Shown piece by piece: positions 23,975 to 33,518 of a stretch of DNA of 64,000 nt. This stretch comes from Clonostachys chloroleuca (Eukaryota > Ascomycota > Sordariomycetes > Hypocreales > Bionectriaceae). Within the stretch, counting starts at the first letter, position 1, and the number at the start of each line of letters is the position of its first letter. The notes under the pieces are model-generated. The model did not search any database and was not told the origin of the DNA. It saw only the letters and a list, made by a program, of their open reading frames with translations. Position numbers and translations under genes: made by a program. The stretch is from the NCBI GenBank assembly GCA_037952775.1, contig JBANAY010000003.1, forward strand, positions 18,848,001-18,912,000. Reading direction: 5' to 3'.

Positions 23975-25772
23975 TTATTGCCAGACATTGGAGAACAGAT
24001 CCTCGTCGGCGCCCGCTCCGGCAGGCTTGCTTGTGGTGTTGCTCGCAGGCGCAGTGCTGCTCGCCCATCCGCCAAACTCCTCGTCCGCAGACACTTGAGG
24101 GGCCGGGTTGAAGCCACCACCAGAACCTGGGACAATGGGAACGTTGGCAAAGGAGCCACCGCCCGATCCCCATCCGCCGAAGGCATCAGACACGGCGGGT
24201 GCTGCGGCCACGGCTGCCGCTGGCTTGGGTGCGGCTGCAGCTGGGTCGGGGCTTCCCCAGGCATTTCCTCCCCATGCATCAACACCCGAAAGTGACGGTG
24301 CTGCGAACCCAGCTGTAGCTGCAGCTGCCGGCTTTGGTGCTGGCGCGGGGGCTGCTTGAGGCGCTGAGAGGTTGAAGACGGAGTTGCTTGCTGTTGTAGC
24401 GGATGCGACTGGCGGGGGAGGAGATGTCGTCTGAGGGGCAGGGGCAGAGAGGTCAAAGAGATCGCCCATGCTCGATGAAGTGGTTTGCACGGGTTTGGCT
24501 GGGGCAGGGGCAGGGGCAGGAGAAGAGGCAAATCCACCAAAATCTCCAAACCCACCGTCCGAAGGCTTGCTCTTGTGCTGAGGGGCAGAAGGTTGGACTG
24601 GCTTGGGATCAAAGAAACCACCTCCACTCAGTCCACCAAAGGCATTGTTGTTACTCGCAGGCTTAGGAGGTGCTCGGCTCGCACTTCCGCTGCCGAAGCT
24701 GGCAAAGGGATCGACTGGGGCGGGCTTAGCTGGAGCGGCGCCTCCAAGGCTGAGGGTACTGAACGCATCGTTGAATCCGCCCGCGGAACCAAATTGCTGT
24801 TGCTGCTGCTGCTGTTGGGGAGGCATTGAGCCCAAACCGCCAAAGGATCCCTGGTGCTGGTGCTGCGGTTGCTGAGGCGCCTGGGGCTGAGGTTTTGGTG
24901 CCGAGGCGTACAGGGACAAGATAGATTGCTTCAAATCAGGTCGAGACTGGCCAGCAGGGGAGCTGACACCAGTGGTGCTAGCCGGGCGAGGAGGAGCTGC
25001 TGGCTCTCCAAAGAAATCCAAGCCCAGCAGCGAGGCATTGCTTGTAGCTTTAGGGGGCGCCGGTTCAGCCTTGGGAGGTACCCTATTCACGGCAGAAGGG
25101 CCAGCTGTGCTCGAACGCGCCGGTGGGATGTCATCACCACCGATAAGATCAGCTTCGGGTGCAGGAGCTTTCGGTGGCGGCGCTGGGGCTGCCTTGGGAG
25201 GTGCGCCGCCTGAGACAGATGCCTTCCGGTCGATCGCCTGCTTCTCCTTTACCACGCTCAGGGGCACATCGTCATCGGCGTCCGCTCCCAGGGTAGCGGG
25301 GTCTGGTCGGGGACCTTCCATTGCCCATCGCTTGAGTTCGTACTTTGTTCGGATGAAGTTCTCGATCTTGGCTTCGGAAGGGACATGTCCAGGAGCAAGC
25401 TTGGCCTCGAAGTACTTGTTCGCGCGCGCATTGCCCCAGCTCAGGATGCTCTGCATCTGCTCATCCGTCCAGGAATCGAGGTCGACTGACTTGACTCTGC
25501 TGATATGTGTGCCCATGCCACGGTGAATGCCCGAGCATCGAATGCAAATAAAGACTCCTAAATTCCAACTCGCCCATCTTGGGTCTAAGGGATCAAAACA
25601 GCGGTCAGCCAAAGTGCAAGAGCAGGTTCAATGGGATATAGTGTCGTCGCATACGCTTGTTTCTTTTGCAGTCAGCGCATATCTTGTTCGGTTCAAGCTT
25701 CAAGAGGCTCTTGATCGTCGCTTGGTTCTTCGCCGCCCGCTCTGCCGCGGGGTTTGGTGCTCGCCTTGACAT
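23975..25772 (-). CDS. AGE2: ArfGAP-domain protein, Age2/SMAP-like
   Basis: GTPase-activating protein for Arf, acting in post-Golgi and endosomal vesicle formation. Exons 25772-25655 and 25584-23975, with a 70-nt intron (GTATGC...CTTAG), give 575 aa. The intron lies inside the zinc finger and must be removed to place Cys32 and Cys35 (ICADC) before Cys53 and Cys56 (CIRC). The catalytic arginine finger is probably Arg61 in SGIHRGMG. The ArfGAP domain spans about 15-135. The rest is low-complexity Ala/Pro/Gly/Gln sequence with repeated short aromatic and acidic motifs (LDFFG, GGFGDFGGF, DLFDLS, EEFGGW, DEDLFSNVW), which resemble adaptor or clathrin-binding peptides. The single ArfGAP at the extreme N-terminus fits Age2/SMAP better than Gcs1 or Glo3. 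Confidence 0.88.
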
Positions 25773-26850
25773 GCTTGCTTTGGAACTCTGTGGTATGGCC
25801 TAATGATATTAAGACGAAGGGAATCGGCCTCGGTGGCTTGACTGCGGTAGGTTGGAGAGGAGGAAGTGATGGCGAGCGAGATGCCAAAAGGCTATCAAGA
25901 AGTCGTTTACGCCAGTGTTGGGCAAAGGGATGCTTGATTTCTTGGAGATCCTAGAACTTGCCTCAGCATAGTCGAGTCTCCACTATTTTTCAGTGCAAGG
26001 TGGCATGGATGGAAATTCAGCCGCCTATAAAGCCCCTATTGTAACTTTCTATGGGCGGACCTAATACTATGGGGATTAGGTGGCCACATTCTGCGATTTG
26101 CTTGGCCCTTCAGATTAATCAAAGTGCTCTCCGGCTCTTCAGTAGCTGCCTAACTGGCAAGTTTTAAATGAGCTGCCTAGTGTTACAAAAAGTTGTAGCC
26201 TTTATGCCTAAAACCCCATGTAGTTGGGCTTCCGTCCCAATGCAGTATTTCTGATGACAGCCGCGCCTTGCAATCAAGATTCTCTCAAAAGCGTCACATT
26301 AGTACTACCCTGGATAAGCACAGGGAAGGGTGTTGTAAATGTAAGATAGAGTGCGGCATGTCCAATTCTCCGAAATTTGAGTCATTGATTTGATAACCTG
26401 AGGTTGACAAAATGAGGAATAAATGGAAGAGGAATTGAGAAATGGTTTTAAAACCACATATTGTCTTATCTCTGTTGCTGCTGGCGATTGCTTTGAATTT
26501 ATGTCGTACATAGTGTATCGATGCCTCTCGCGCATCTGTCATGTTTAATGTTGCCCAGCTGTGGCAGTACGCAGCATACGCAGCAAGTGTGACATAAGAC
26601 ACTGTCGATGTCTCCGCACAGACTCGAGCACGTAACTGCAGGCGTATGGCGTATCTGGGGATCACTAAGCCCTGCGGGACGAGTAAATAGCTTAGGTGAG
26701 GGGGCGCCTCTGATTCGCCACTACCTCTTGCGATGATGCTACAGAGTCAAATTCCATCATCTTCTCCAACACAGCCTCATAAATTATTTGTCACGCTCAT
26801 GAGCGACTTAGATCATTCAATATAAAACATATCACTTCGTCTCACACTCG
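25773..26850. promoter_or_regulatory. divergent intergenic region AGE2-like / MSRB
   Basis: About 1.08 kb between divergent starts. The right end has an AGGGG stress-element-type word at 26699-26703 and TATAAAA at 26821-26827, both oriented toward the methionine sulfoxide reductase gene. The remainder is AT-rich and shows no coding signal. Confidence 0.5.
26821..26827 (+). promoter_or_regulatory. TATA box (TATAAAA) upstream of MSRB
   Basis: A consensus TATAAAA only 30 nt before the first in-frame ATG (26851). If used, transcription would start at or after that ATG and favour initiation at Met40 (26968) or Met57 (27019). Confidence 0.45.
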
Positions 26851-27494
26851 ATGAGGTTGTCTCCTGTCCTGGCATCATCGCTCTTCTCACTATCCACACT
26901 TACCAGAGGCGCTCGACCATTACATCAGGCACGCCTGGGACTCATCCGGCCTGTTTCACTCCAGCCCATGTCGTTTCTTAAATCTTTCTTCGGCTCCCCT
27001 TCCTCCGCTTCATCCAACATGAGTTATCCTGACAAACGCACCGATGATGAGTGGCAGGCTATCCTCAACAAAGGTAGGCAATACTGAACCCCGTTCGAAG
27101 AGGTGGCATGCAGACTCAGAGCTTTCGCAATCCAGAGCAGTTCCGTATCCTGAGACAGAAAGGTACCGAGGCTCCGGGCTCCGGAGAGTTCAACAAGCAC
27201 TACCCGGAGGAGGGCGTTTATGCCTGTGCGGGATGTGCCGCACCCCTGTACAAGGCCAAGCAGAAGTTCAACTCCAACTGCGGCTGGCCAGCCTATTTTG
27301 ATAGCATCCCCGGCGCCGTCACTCGCCATGAAGACAGCACCCTGGGCATGACGAGGACGGAGATTGTGTGCTCCAATTGCGGTGGTCACCTTGGCCATGT
27401 TTTCAAGGGCGAGGGGTTCCCTACGCCAACTGACGAGCGCCACTGCGTCAACAGCATCAGTTTAACATTTAGTCCTGAGGAGAAGAAACAGTAG
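26851..27494 (+). CDS. MSRB: peptide-methionine (R)-S-oxide reductase MsrB
   Basis: Reduces methionine-R-sulfoxide in proteins with thioredoxin, repairing oxidative damage. Exons 26851-27073 and 27136-27494 (62-nt intron, GTAGGC...ATCCAG) give 193 aa from the first ATG. The catalytic domain is at about 60-190. Structural zinc ligands are Cys105, Cys108, Cys153 and Cys156 (CAGC; CSNC). The resolving and catalytic region GHLGHVF ... RHCVNS has Cys178 at the position that is selenocysteine in some animals. The first ~40 residues are Arg-rich without acids, like a mitochondrial presequence. In-frame Met40 and Met57 would give a cytosolic form, so two isoforms from one gene are plausible. Confidence 0.94.
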
Positions 27495-28106
27495 ACTACA
27501 GGACTTGGGGGGCGTCCATATCTGGTTGGTTATGTGTCAATGTCAATGTGAGGGTTTTGGTATAAGTTTCGGGGTTAGTAAATTGTATAAGACGGCGAGA
27601 AATACAGAGATTACATGACCAAAAAGTTCCACCCAAGGTATCTCACATGTAATACGGAGCCAAGGCTGCATGCCAGGCTAGCGATTTGTAAGAACCCCGA
27701 TCAATGTTGTGCATCATGTGGCAGCGCCTCCGAACGGCGTAGATCTTGATGCATCTCTGTTTAGGGTAGGCTAGATGGAGAAGCCGACGGCACGTGCGCG
27801 GAGAAATCTGGGGAAGGTTCAAGCATGTGAAAATACGCCAAGCGTTTTTGGCGGCATGACCGGCGCCAAGTCCGGCCACTGAGACGTGCCTCGGCCGTTC
27901 TCCAGGTCAGTTAGCGAACAGCTGACATCAGCGGTCTCGAGTGAACACGGGCCGAGCTGCAACTCTGCTCCCGGCATATATTAATATAGCCCGCCACACA
28001 ATTGTTGCTGAACCCCATACCTTCCAAACTTTCCTCTATTCTACTCTCTTTTGCAAGATCTCATCAAATCCCTTTAGCGAAGCTTAGCAAGAAGAACACA
28101 GACACA
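27495..28106 (+). promoter_or_regulatory. promoter region of the peroxisomal thiolase
   Basis: 612 bp between the MSRB stop and the thiolase start. It contains CCTCGG at 27889-27894 and a TATA-like AT tract (ATATATTAATATA) at 27976-27988, about 120 nt before the ATG. The left part also holds the MSRB 3' UTR. Confidence 0.55.
27889..27894 (+). promoter_or_regulatory. CCTCGG, candidate FarA/FarB fatty-acid response site
   Basis: CCTCGG is the core bound by the fatty-acid regulators FarA/FarB in Aspergillus and is found upstream of beta-oxidation genes. Here it lies about 215 bp before a 3-ketoacyl-CoA thiolase start. A 6-mer can occur by chance, so this is a candidate only. Confidence 0.4.
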
Positions 28107-29551
28107 ATGGGAGGTACGTAGACCGCCCTTGCGCATCCAACGAGAACATGTGTCGCTAACCTACCCCAAGCTCTTGACAGAATATCTCAGATCGGGGGCC
28201 AGATCTCTGGCAACCCCACCGCCGGCGGTCTCGAAAAGATACTCCAGAAGCGACCAGACGACGTGAGCAGCACCCTGAAGCCATTGCCCACCGAGGCCGA
28301 ACTGCCGCTAACATTCCACTGTCTAGATTGTCGTCACCGCATGCTGCCGAACCGCCTTCACCAAGGGAGGCAAGGGTGGATTCAAGGACACACAGGCCGC
28401 TGACCTCGTGGTTGGCGTCCTGAAGGCCATCATCGACCGATCTAAAATCAACCCCGAGCTCGTCGAGGATATTGCCGTGGGAACCGTGTTGGCCCCCGGT
28501 GGTGGTGCCACAGAGATGCGCGCTGCTAGTCTGGTCGCTGGCTTCACCGAGGCCACTGCCGTTCGCACTCTCAACCGCCAGTGCTCCTCTGGCCTCCAGG
28601 CCTGCGTCGACGTCGCCAACCAGATCCGCGCTGGCATGATCGAGATTGGTATCGGTGCTGGTGTTGAGAGCATGAGCACTCAGTATGGGTAAGTCTTGTA
28701 CTTCTGGAGCGGTGTCCCTGTCTTGTGTTCTCCCTACTTACATTGTGACACAGTCCCAACGCTGTCTCGGAGTTTTCCGAACTCCTCGAGGGCCACAAGG
28801 AGTCCGCCAACTGCAAGGTCCCCATGGGTGTGTTGTCCGAGGACATGGCAAAGGATCTTGGTGTTAGCCGAGCATCCCAGGATGCATTCGCCGCCGCCTC
28901 CTACCAGAAGGCTGTCAAGGCTCAAAAGGAAGGTCTCTTCAACGAGGAGATCGTCCCCCTCAAGGCCAAGTGGGAAGACCCTAAGACCGGAGAGACCAAG
29001 GAGATTACTGTCGCCCGGGATGACGGTGTGCGTGATGGTATCACCGCCGAGTCGCTCGGAAAGATCCGCCCAGCTTTCGCAAAGGACGGTAGCATCCACG
29101 CCGGCAACGCCAGTCAAATCTCCGACGGCGCTGCTGCCGTGCTGCTCATGAAGCGCTCAACTGCCGAGAAGCTCGGACAGACCATCATTGGCAAATACGT
29201 CTGCGCCTCATTGTTGGTGTCAAGCCTCTGCTGATGGGCCAGGGTCCATGGAAGGCCATCCCCAAGGCTCTGGATCTGGCTGGCATTTCCAAGGACGATG
29301 TGGATATTTACGAGATCAATGAGGCTTTCGCAAGCCAGTGCCTCTGGTGCGCCAACGAGCTGGGCATCCCCCAGGAGAAGATCAACCCCAAGGGTGGAGC
29401 TATTGCTTTTGGCCACCCTCTGGGCTGCACTGGTGCGAGACAAGTGTCGACTCTTCTGTACGAGCTCAAGAGGACGGGTAAGAAGGTGGGCAACACATCA
29501 ATGTGCATTGGAACGGGTATGGGCATGAGCGCCGTTTGGGTTGCTGAATAG
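28107..29551 (+). CDS. POT1: 3-ketoacyl-CoA thiolase, peroxisomal type; one frame break
   Basis: Last step of fatty-acid beta-oxidation (thiolytic cleavage of 3-ketoacyl-CoA). Exons: 28107-28113 (only 7 coding nt), 28171-28262, 28327-28688, 28754-29551, about 419 aa. Catalytic Cys lies in LNRQCSSGLQA. The other active-site motifs are NEAFASQ, GHPLGCTGAR and CIGTGMGMSAVW. The N-terminus MGALDRISQIGGQI resembles a degenerate PTS2 peroxisomal signal (R-I-x5-Q-I), fitting the Pot1/Fox3 type rather than cytosolic Erg10. The frame is lost near 29207-29211: the reading KYVCAS is followed by a false stop, while the next frame continues as IVGVKPLLMGQGPWK. Adding one C (TC to TCC) restores it, and the exon sum is 3n+2. 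It converges on the cyclodeaminase gene with 132 bp between stops. Confidence 0.9.
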
Positions 29552-29683
29552 ATTTGTATTTCATGTTGCTCAGGCTAGGGCTACGGTTAATCTTGCTTTC
29601 ACGATGTCTTACTTACATAGTTGTACAATGCACATACCACTTTCATTGACACAAGTTTTTCCATTCATTTTTGTCAAGATTTT

Positions 29684-31206
29684 CTATGTGAAGTTGGGGA
29701 TTTGCGTGCCTAGGTTCTTCTCACCCGCAACCTTGAGCAGTTGAAAACCGACGGACAAGTCCATCAGACCAATACCGACGGATTTGTAGATCACCGTTCC
29801 GTCTCGGAGCCACCTGACGAGAGCATCCTCTTTCTTCTTTTCACCTTGATCCGACGAGCTGTTCGAGTTCTTGCGAAAGGGGATATGGAATTTCTTCTTC
29901 TGGCCGTCAGATGAGACAGATGCCGCCGGACTCTTGGGCCGTGCCTCATCGCTGTACACCGTGGACATTGCTCGCCCATCGATACTTAGCGATGTCCGCT
30001 CAGACGCGGTTGTTGATGCGCCGCTGGAAATTGTACTGCTTTCAGAGTCTTCATTTGCCAAGTGGTGCAGCATGACAAGTTCGCCGAGTCTATGTGGTGT
30101 TAAAACGACTGAAAATGATAATTGTAGAGAGGGTTATGCATATACGTACTCCACGAGCTGAGTAGGCCCGATGCTGGCGCTGATTATCTCACCGGCTTCT
30201 TTTAGGACTCCGTCAATGGTGTCTACGACAATAACCCCCCTTCATCGGCGTGCTTGTGGAAGTGCCGATGGGGTTTGTCGTGGTTCTTGGTAGCTTGCCG
30301 AAGAACAGTCTCGGGAAGTTCTCTCATGTTTGGTTTGACACTCCCCACAGCAACAATCAGCCTGCCCTTCTTCCGCCCCTCGTGGGTGGTTAGTATCTCT
30401 CCGTCAAACAATTCAACGGTGGATGGGGTGCAGCAGTAGATCACATCCGCATTAAGGATGTTTTCTGCCTGCAGCCTCTCGAAATCGTGGAAAGAGGGCG
30501 TTAGCATGGCAAACTGGGTGTTCGCCCATCCCTCCCTGCCACGAACGTTGCTGGGTACTCCCATAAGATGCCTTAGAATGCTGGCAGCACTGTCGGAGAA
30601 ACGATGGTTGATGATGTTGACATGCTTGATCGAAGACCCGCGCATCTTGAGCGCGAGACGGATGTGCCAGTACGCTTGCGAACCGCTCCCGAAGACGGTG
30701 AGTGTCTTGACGTGGTTGCGGCGAGACAGAAGACATGCGGAGCCGAGCGCCGTGCGGAAGGCCGTGAGTGTGCTGGCCTGGACCAGCCCTACAGGTTGGC
30801 CATCGGGAGAGAAGAGGTTGATTACTCCTGTAGGAGCGATGCGCTTTACTGATTCATCCTTGATGATATCCGGGGTTGTGCGAGATATAACTGATGCGAT
30901 AGTTTGTTAGTCACATGAGGGTTGGCTACGGTAATGAGTGAATTTGCCGCCAGCTTATCCCTCACCTTTGCAAGCTATCCCCTCCGGACCAGCGCATGGT
31001 ATGTATAAGGTTGTCGCCTTGGAATCTGGATGAATGGTGGCCGCATATTGGGGTTGCTGGTAGGGTTCTACAGGTACAGCTCTTGGGTTTTTGGAGAATT
31101 GGTGAAGCGCTGATGAAAGAACGTGACGGAACTCGTCCAATTCGTTGAGTGTGAGATCCTCGAGCACTGACCTCACCTGTTCGTCCGAAAGCACTGTGAA
31201 CGACAT
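29684..31206 (-). CDS. ornithine cyclodeaminase / mu-crystallin family protein; one frame break
   Basis: NAD(P)-binding protein of the ornithine cyclodeaminase/mu-crystallin family; fungal members include the PrnX-like proteins of proline gene clusters. The substrate cannot be assigned. Exons 31206-30966, 30890-30150, 30089-29684, about 462 aa after adding one base. Family marks: N-terminal FTVLSDEQVRSVLEDL; Rossmann segment LTVFGSGSQAYWHIRLAL; IYCCTPSTVELFDGEIL; conserved C-terminal WLRDGTVIYKSVGIGLMDL. The frame breaks at a run of six C (30235-30240, + strand): HADEGG is followed by stop, while one added base gives VIVVDTIDGVLKEAGEI. A Ser-rich, basic insert of about 75 residues (PKSPAASVSSDG; FRKNSNSSSDQ) sits before the conserved C-terminal block, making the protein longer than the usual 320-350 residues. 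Confidence 0.85.
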
Positions 31207-32746
31207 GTTGTTTCTGAGCTTAAAATGCTCCGAGGCTACCTGGCATTTGAGAAGTGATACCAGTCCAATGGGGCAATAGCAATGATGCAATGTCTGCTTA
31301 AATTCGCGAAAAGAAATAAGCTAAATAGGGCTGGCTGGGTCCTACTAGGCCTCAAGGCTAAGAGAGGCACCATTCTGAGGAAGAATATGTCATCGGATAG
31401 CCGCCAGTGCTAGAGTGCCCTTGGGAGGTGATTTACGGCATTGTGTTGCCGAACGAATCTGCAGGTCCAAATTAGGTAAGTTGATCGGTCTGATTACATC
31501 ACAAATCATAATGTCGTCCTAATTGCAGTGCGACGAAACCTGGGTACAATATGCTTATAGCTGCATACCCAGGTACGCCAATAAGCGACGGCCTAGTTAC
31601 AATCCAAGAACTTCACGATTGTATGGAACCCCTAGAATAGCAATGATTCATTCACTGGAAGAAGGACATTGAGCAACACTTCACAGCAAGCTGGTTAATA
31701 TTTTGAGTTCTACCGCACGGAAGGGCAAGTACTATGGTAGGTGGCCGAACGAGAGAGACCATTTGTTCTTCGCAGCAGCAAACTATCACAATGCCGAGAA
31801 ATTGAGGCGCAGTGTCCAAAATAGGTATATATCACACCTTGGCAACTCCTGGCTTCGATTGGCCTTGGAGAAATCCTCACGGGCTGCTCTCAAGGCCCCA
31901 CCAAAAGCGTCGCGTAATCGTAATCGGTTATCAAATATGAGGTTACAAGGCCATAATAGACCCGCTTTTGGATCTTGAAATCTTCTGTTGGAGAGCCTCG
32001 TGTGTGTAGTGGCCTTTTGTGCAACCGCACCTCAAACAAATGGCTGGACACGTAGTCTTCAAACTAGCCGTAGCCTTGTCATCAATTATTACGGCCTTTT
32101 CTATAAGGTAGACTGTAAATGTTGGAAAAGGGATTTGTGCTTTCAATCGCTTGGTTCTGGATCATATTTGATTGGTTGATCACGTGAGCATGATGCATTC
32201 GTCTTGGAGCTGTAACTTCCCTATCGAGATCAATGAATACCTCAAAACCTTAGCTAGATACCGATCGCTGCAGACTTGGCCGTTGGCTGCGGTGAGTTCT
32301 TGGTCAATGCATATAAAACACAGCCCTTATACATCGTGGATGTACCATCTTGTCAGTAGATATCCATCTGCCTCGAATGCGCGTGGCCAATTGTTTAAAA
32401 AGTCGACCGTCATTGCAGTCCCATGCTTGACGTTGTTGTCGACTACCTGTGCAAACCCTTGAGGTATAATCCGGCAATCATCGACCGCTAGCTCTTGCGT
32501 GGCATCTATACTTCCACTAGTACAGCAATAGCCTCAAGGCAATGCAATGCAGTCGGCTCATGGCTATCAAGGCATCTGCTGCCTGTGAAGCTACCAAGAA
32601 GAATAGGTAGGTAGACAATACTCGGAAGTGCCTGACGATGTAACCATCTACCTTCAACTTGCAAGTAGTATTACCTACTGCCTGGGTGCCTTCTGACGTG
32701 GAAGGAGTTACGCGGCCCTGCCACCGGACCGCAGCTTGAGACGTAA

Positions 32747-32808
32747 CCGGTAGCTGCGCCCCAGATGCGCCCAGCGGCTACCTCGTTCTCGGTAGCTGCG
32801 AGCTACCG
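32747..32808. repeat. cluster of inverted/direct repeats of CGGTAGCTGCG
   Basis: CGGTAGCTGCG occurs at 32748-32758 and 32790-32800. The second copy is followed at once by AGCTACCG, giving a perfect 8-bp hairpin with a 3-nt loop (32790-32808). The first copy can also pair with GGCTACC at about 32776-32782. Non-coding. Confidence 0.75.
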
Positions 32809-32822
32809 GACTACGTACAAGC

Positions 32823-32836
32823 GGGGGGGGGGGGGG
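32823..32836. repeat. G14 homopolymer
   Basis: Fourteen consecutive G directly downstream of the hairpin cluster. Its length is likely unreliable given the C/G-run problem seen elsewhere in the window. Confidence 0.85.
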
Positions 32837-33518
32837 CAGGCGCCAGTGCAAGAATGAGCTACCTTATCCACCCAGGTGCCTCTGGATGGTGGCTCGTATC
32901 ATCCATGCCCTTCTACTATTTGTAGCAGCATACCTGTGCGCTGTAAGATGACCGATAATCTGCTCGAACGCAGACGGATCAGAGGCCTTGTCTGACTAGA
33001 GTTGAATTGGATCCCCCGTCCCAGCAGTATTAATAACAGTCGCTAGCCAACCTGAACCGCTGACTAGCGAGAAAAAAGACCCCTTGTCAGAGCTGTTAGC
33101 GACGGGTGTCGGGATTCCTTTGCTTTCAGTGTCAATCTTGGGGGTATTTGGCGGGGCTGCCAGCGTAAGAGCCAATCAACGACCTCGTACCAGAACCAGA
33201 GCCAAGCAACCAGCCTCTGAAAAACGGAGACGTCTCACCACTAAGAGGGAGAAGGCTACGTACATACATCATTCCCCAACGACCACGGAAACCTGTCCTT
33301 CCGCGACGCTCGACATCTACAAACATCGTTCCACGGACACACTTAGAAAAACACTCCACTCACGACACACTGCTCCAAACCAACTTGCAACATACGTATT
33401 TTGCTGCACCGACCCGTCTTCGATTGCGCCGTCCTTCTCATCCGGGATCTGTTCCTGCGCTCCTTCGCCCACTACATACTCAATATTTAGCTTCAAAGCT
33501 TTTAGACGGTAGCCCAAC

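Larger units (their letters stand above)
31207..33518. other. divergent gene-free region, cyclodeaminase / TVP18
   Basis: About 2.3 kb between divergent starts. No gene is supported. The right half holds a cluster of short inverted repeats (32747-32808) followed by a G14 run (32823-32836). Repeated words such as GGTAGGTAG and TGCCTGGGTGCC occur between 32600 and 32890. The last ~450 bp are pyrimidine- and AC-rich, as expected for the TVP18 promoter and 5' UTR; an open frame there (33084-33512) overlaps the TVP18 leader and has no domain. Confidence 0.55.

Noticed and set aside
14632..31206. A secondary-metabolite or nutrient-use gene cluster around thiolase, cyclodeaminase and reductases
   Set aside because: No backbone synthase, pathway transporter or pathway regulator is present. 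Neighbours are unrelated housekeeping genes on mixed strands.
33084..33512. 142-codon + strand frame before TVP18
   Set aside because: No ATG at its start, overlaps the likely TVP18 leader, Thr/Ser/Arg-rich without domains.
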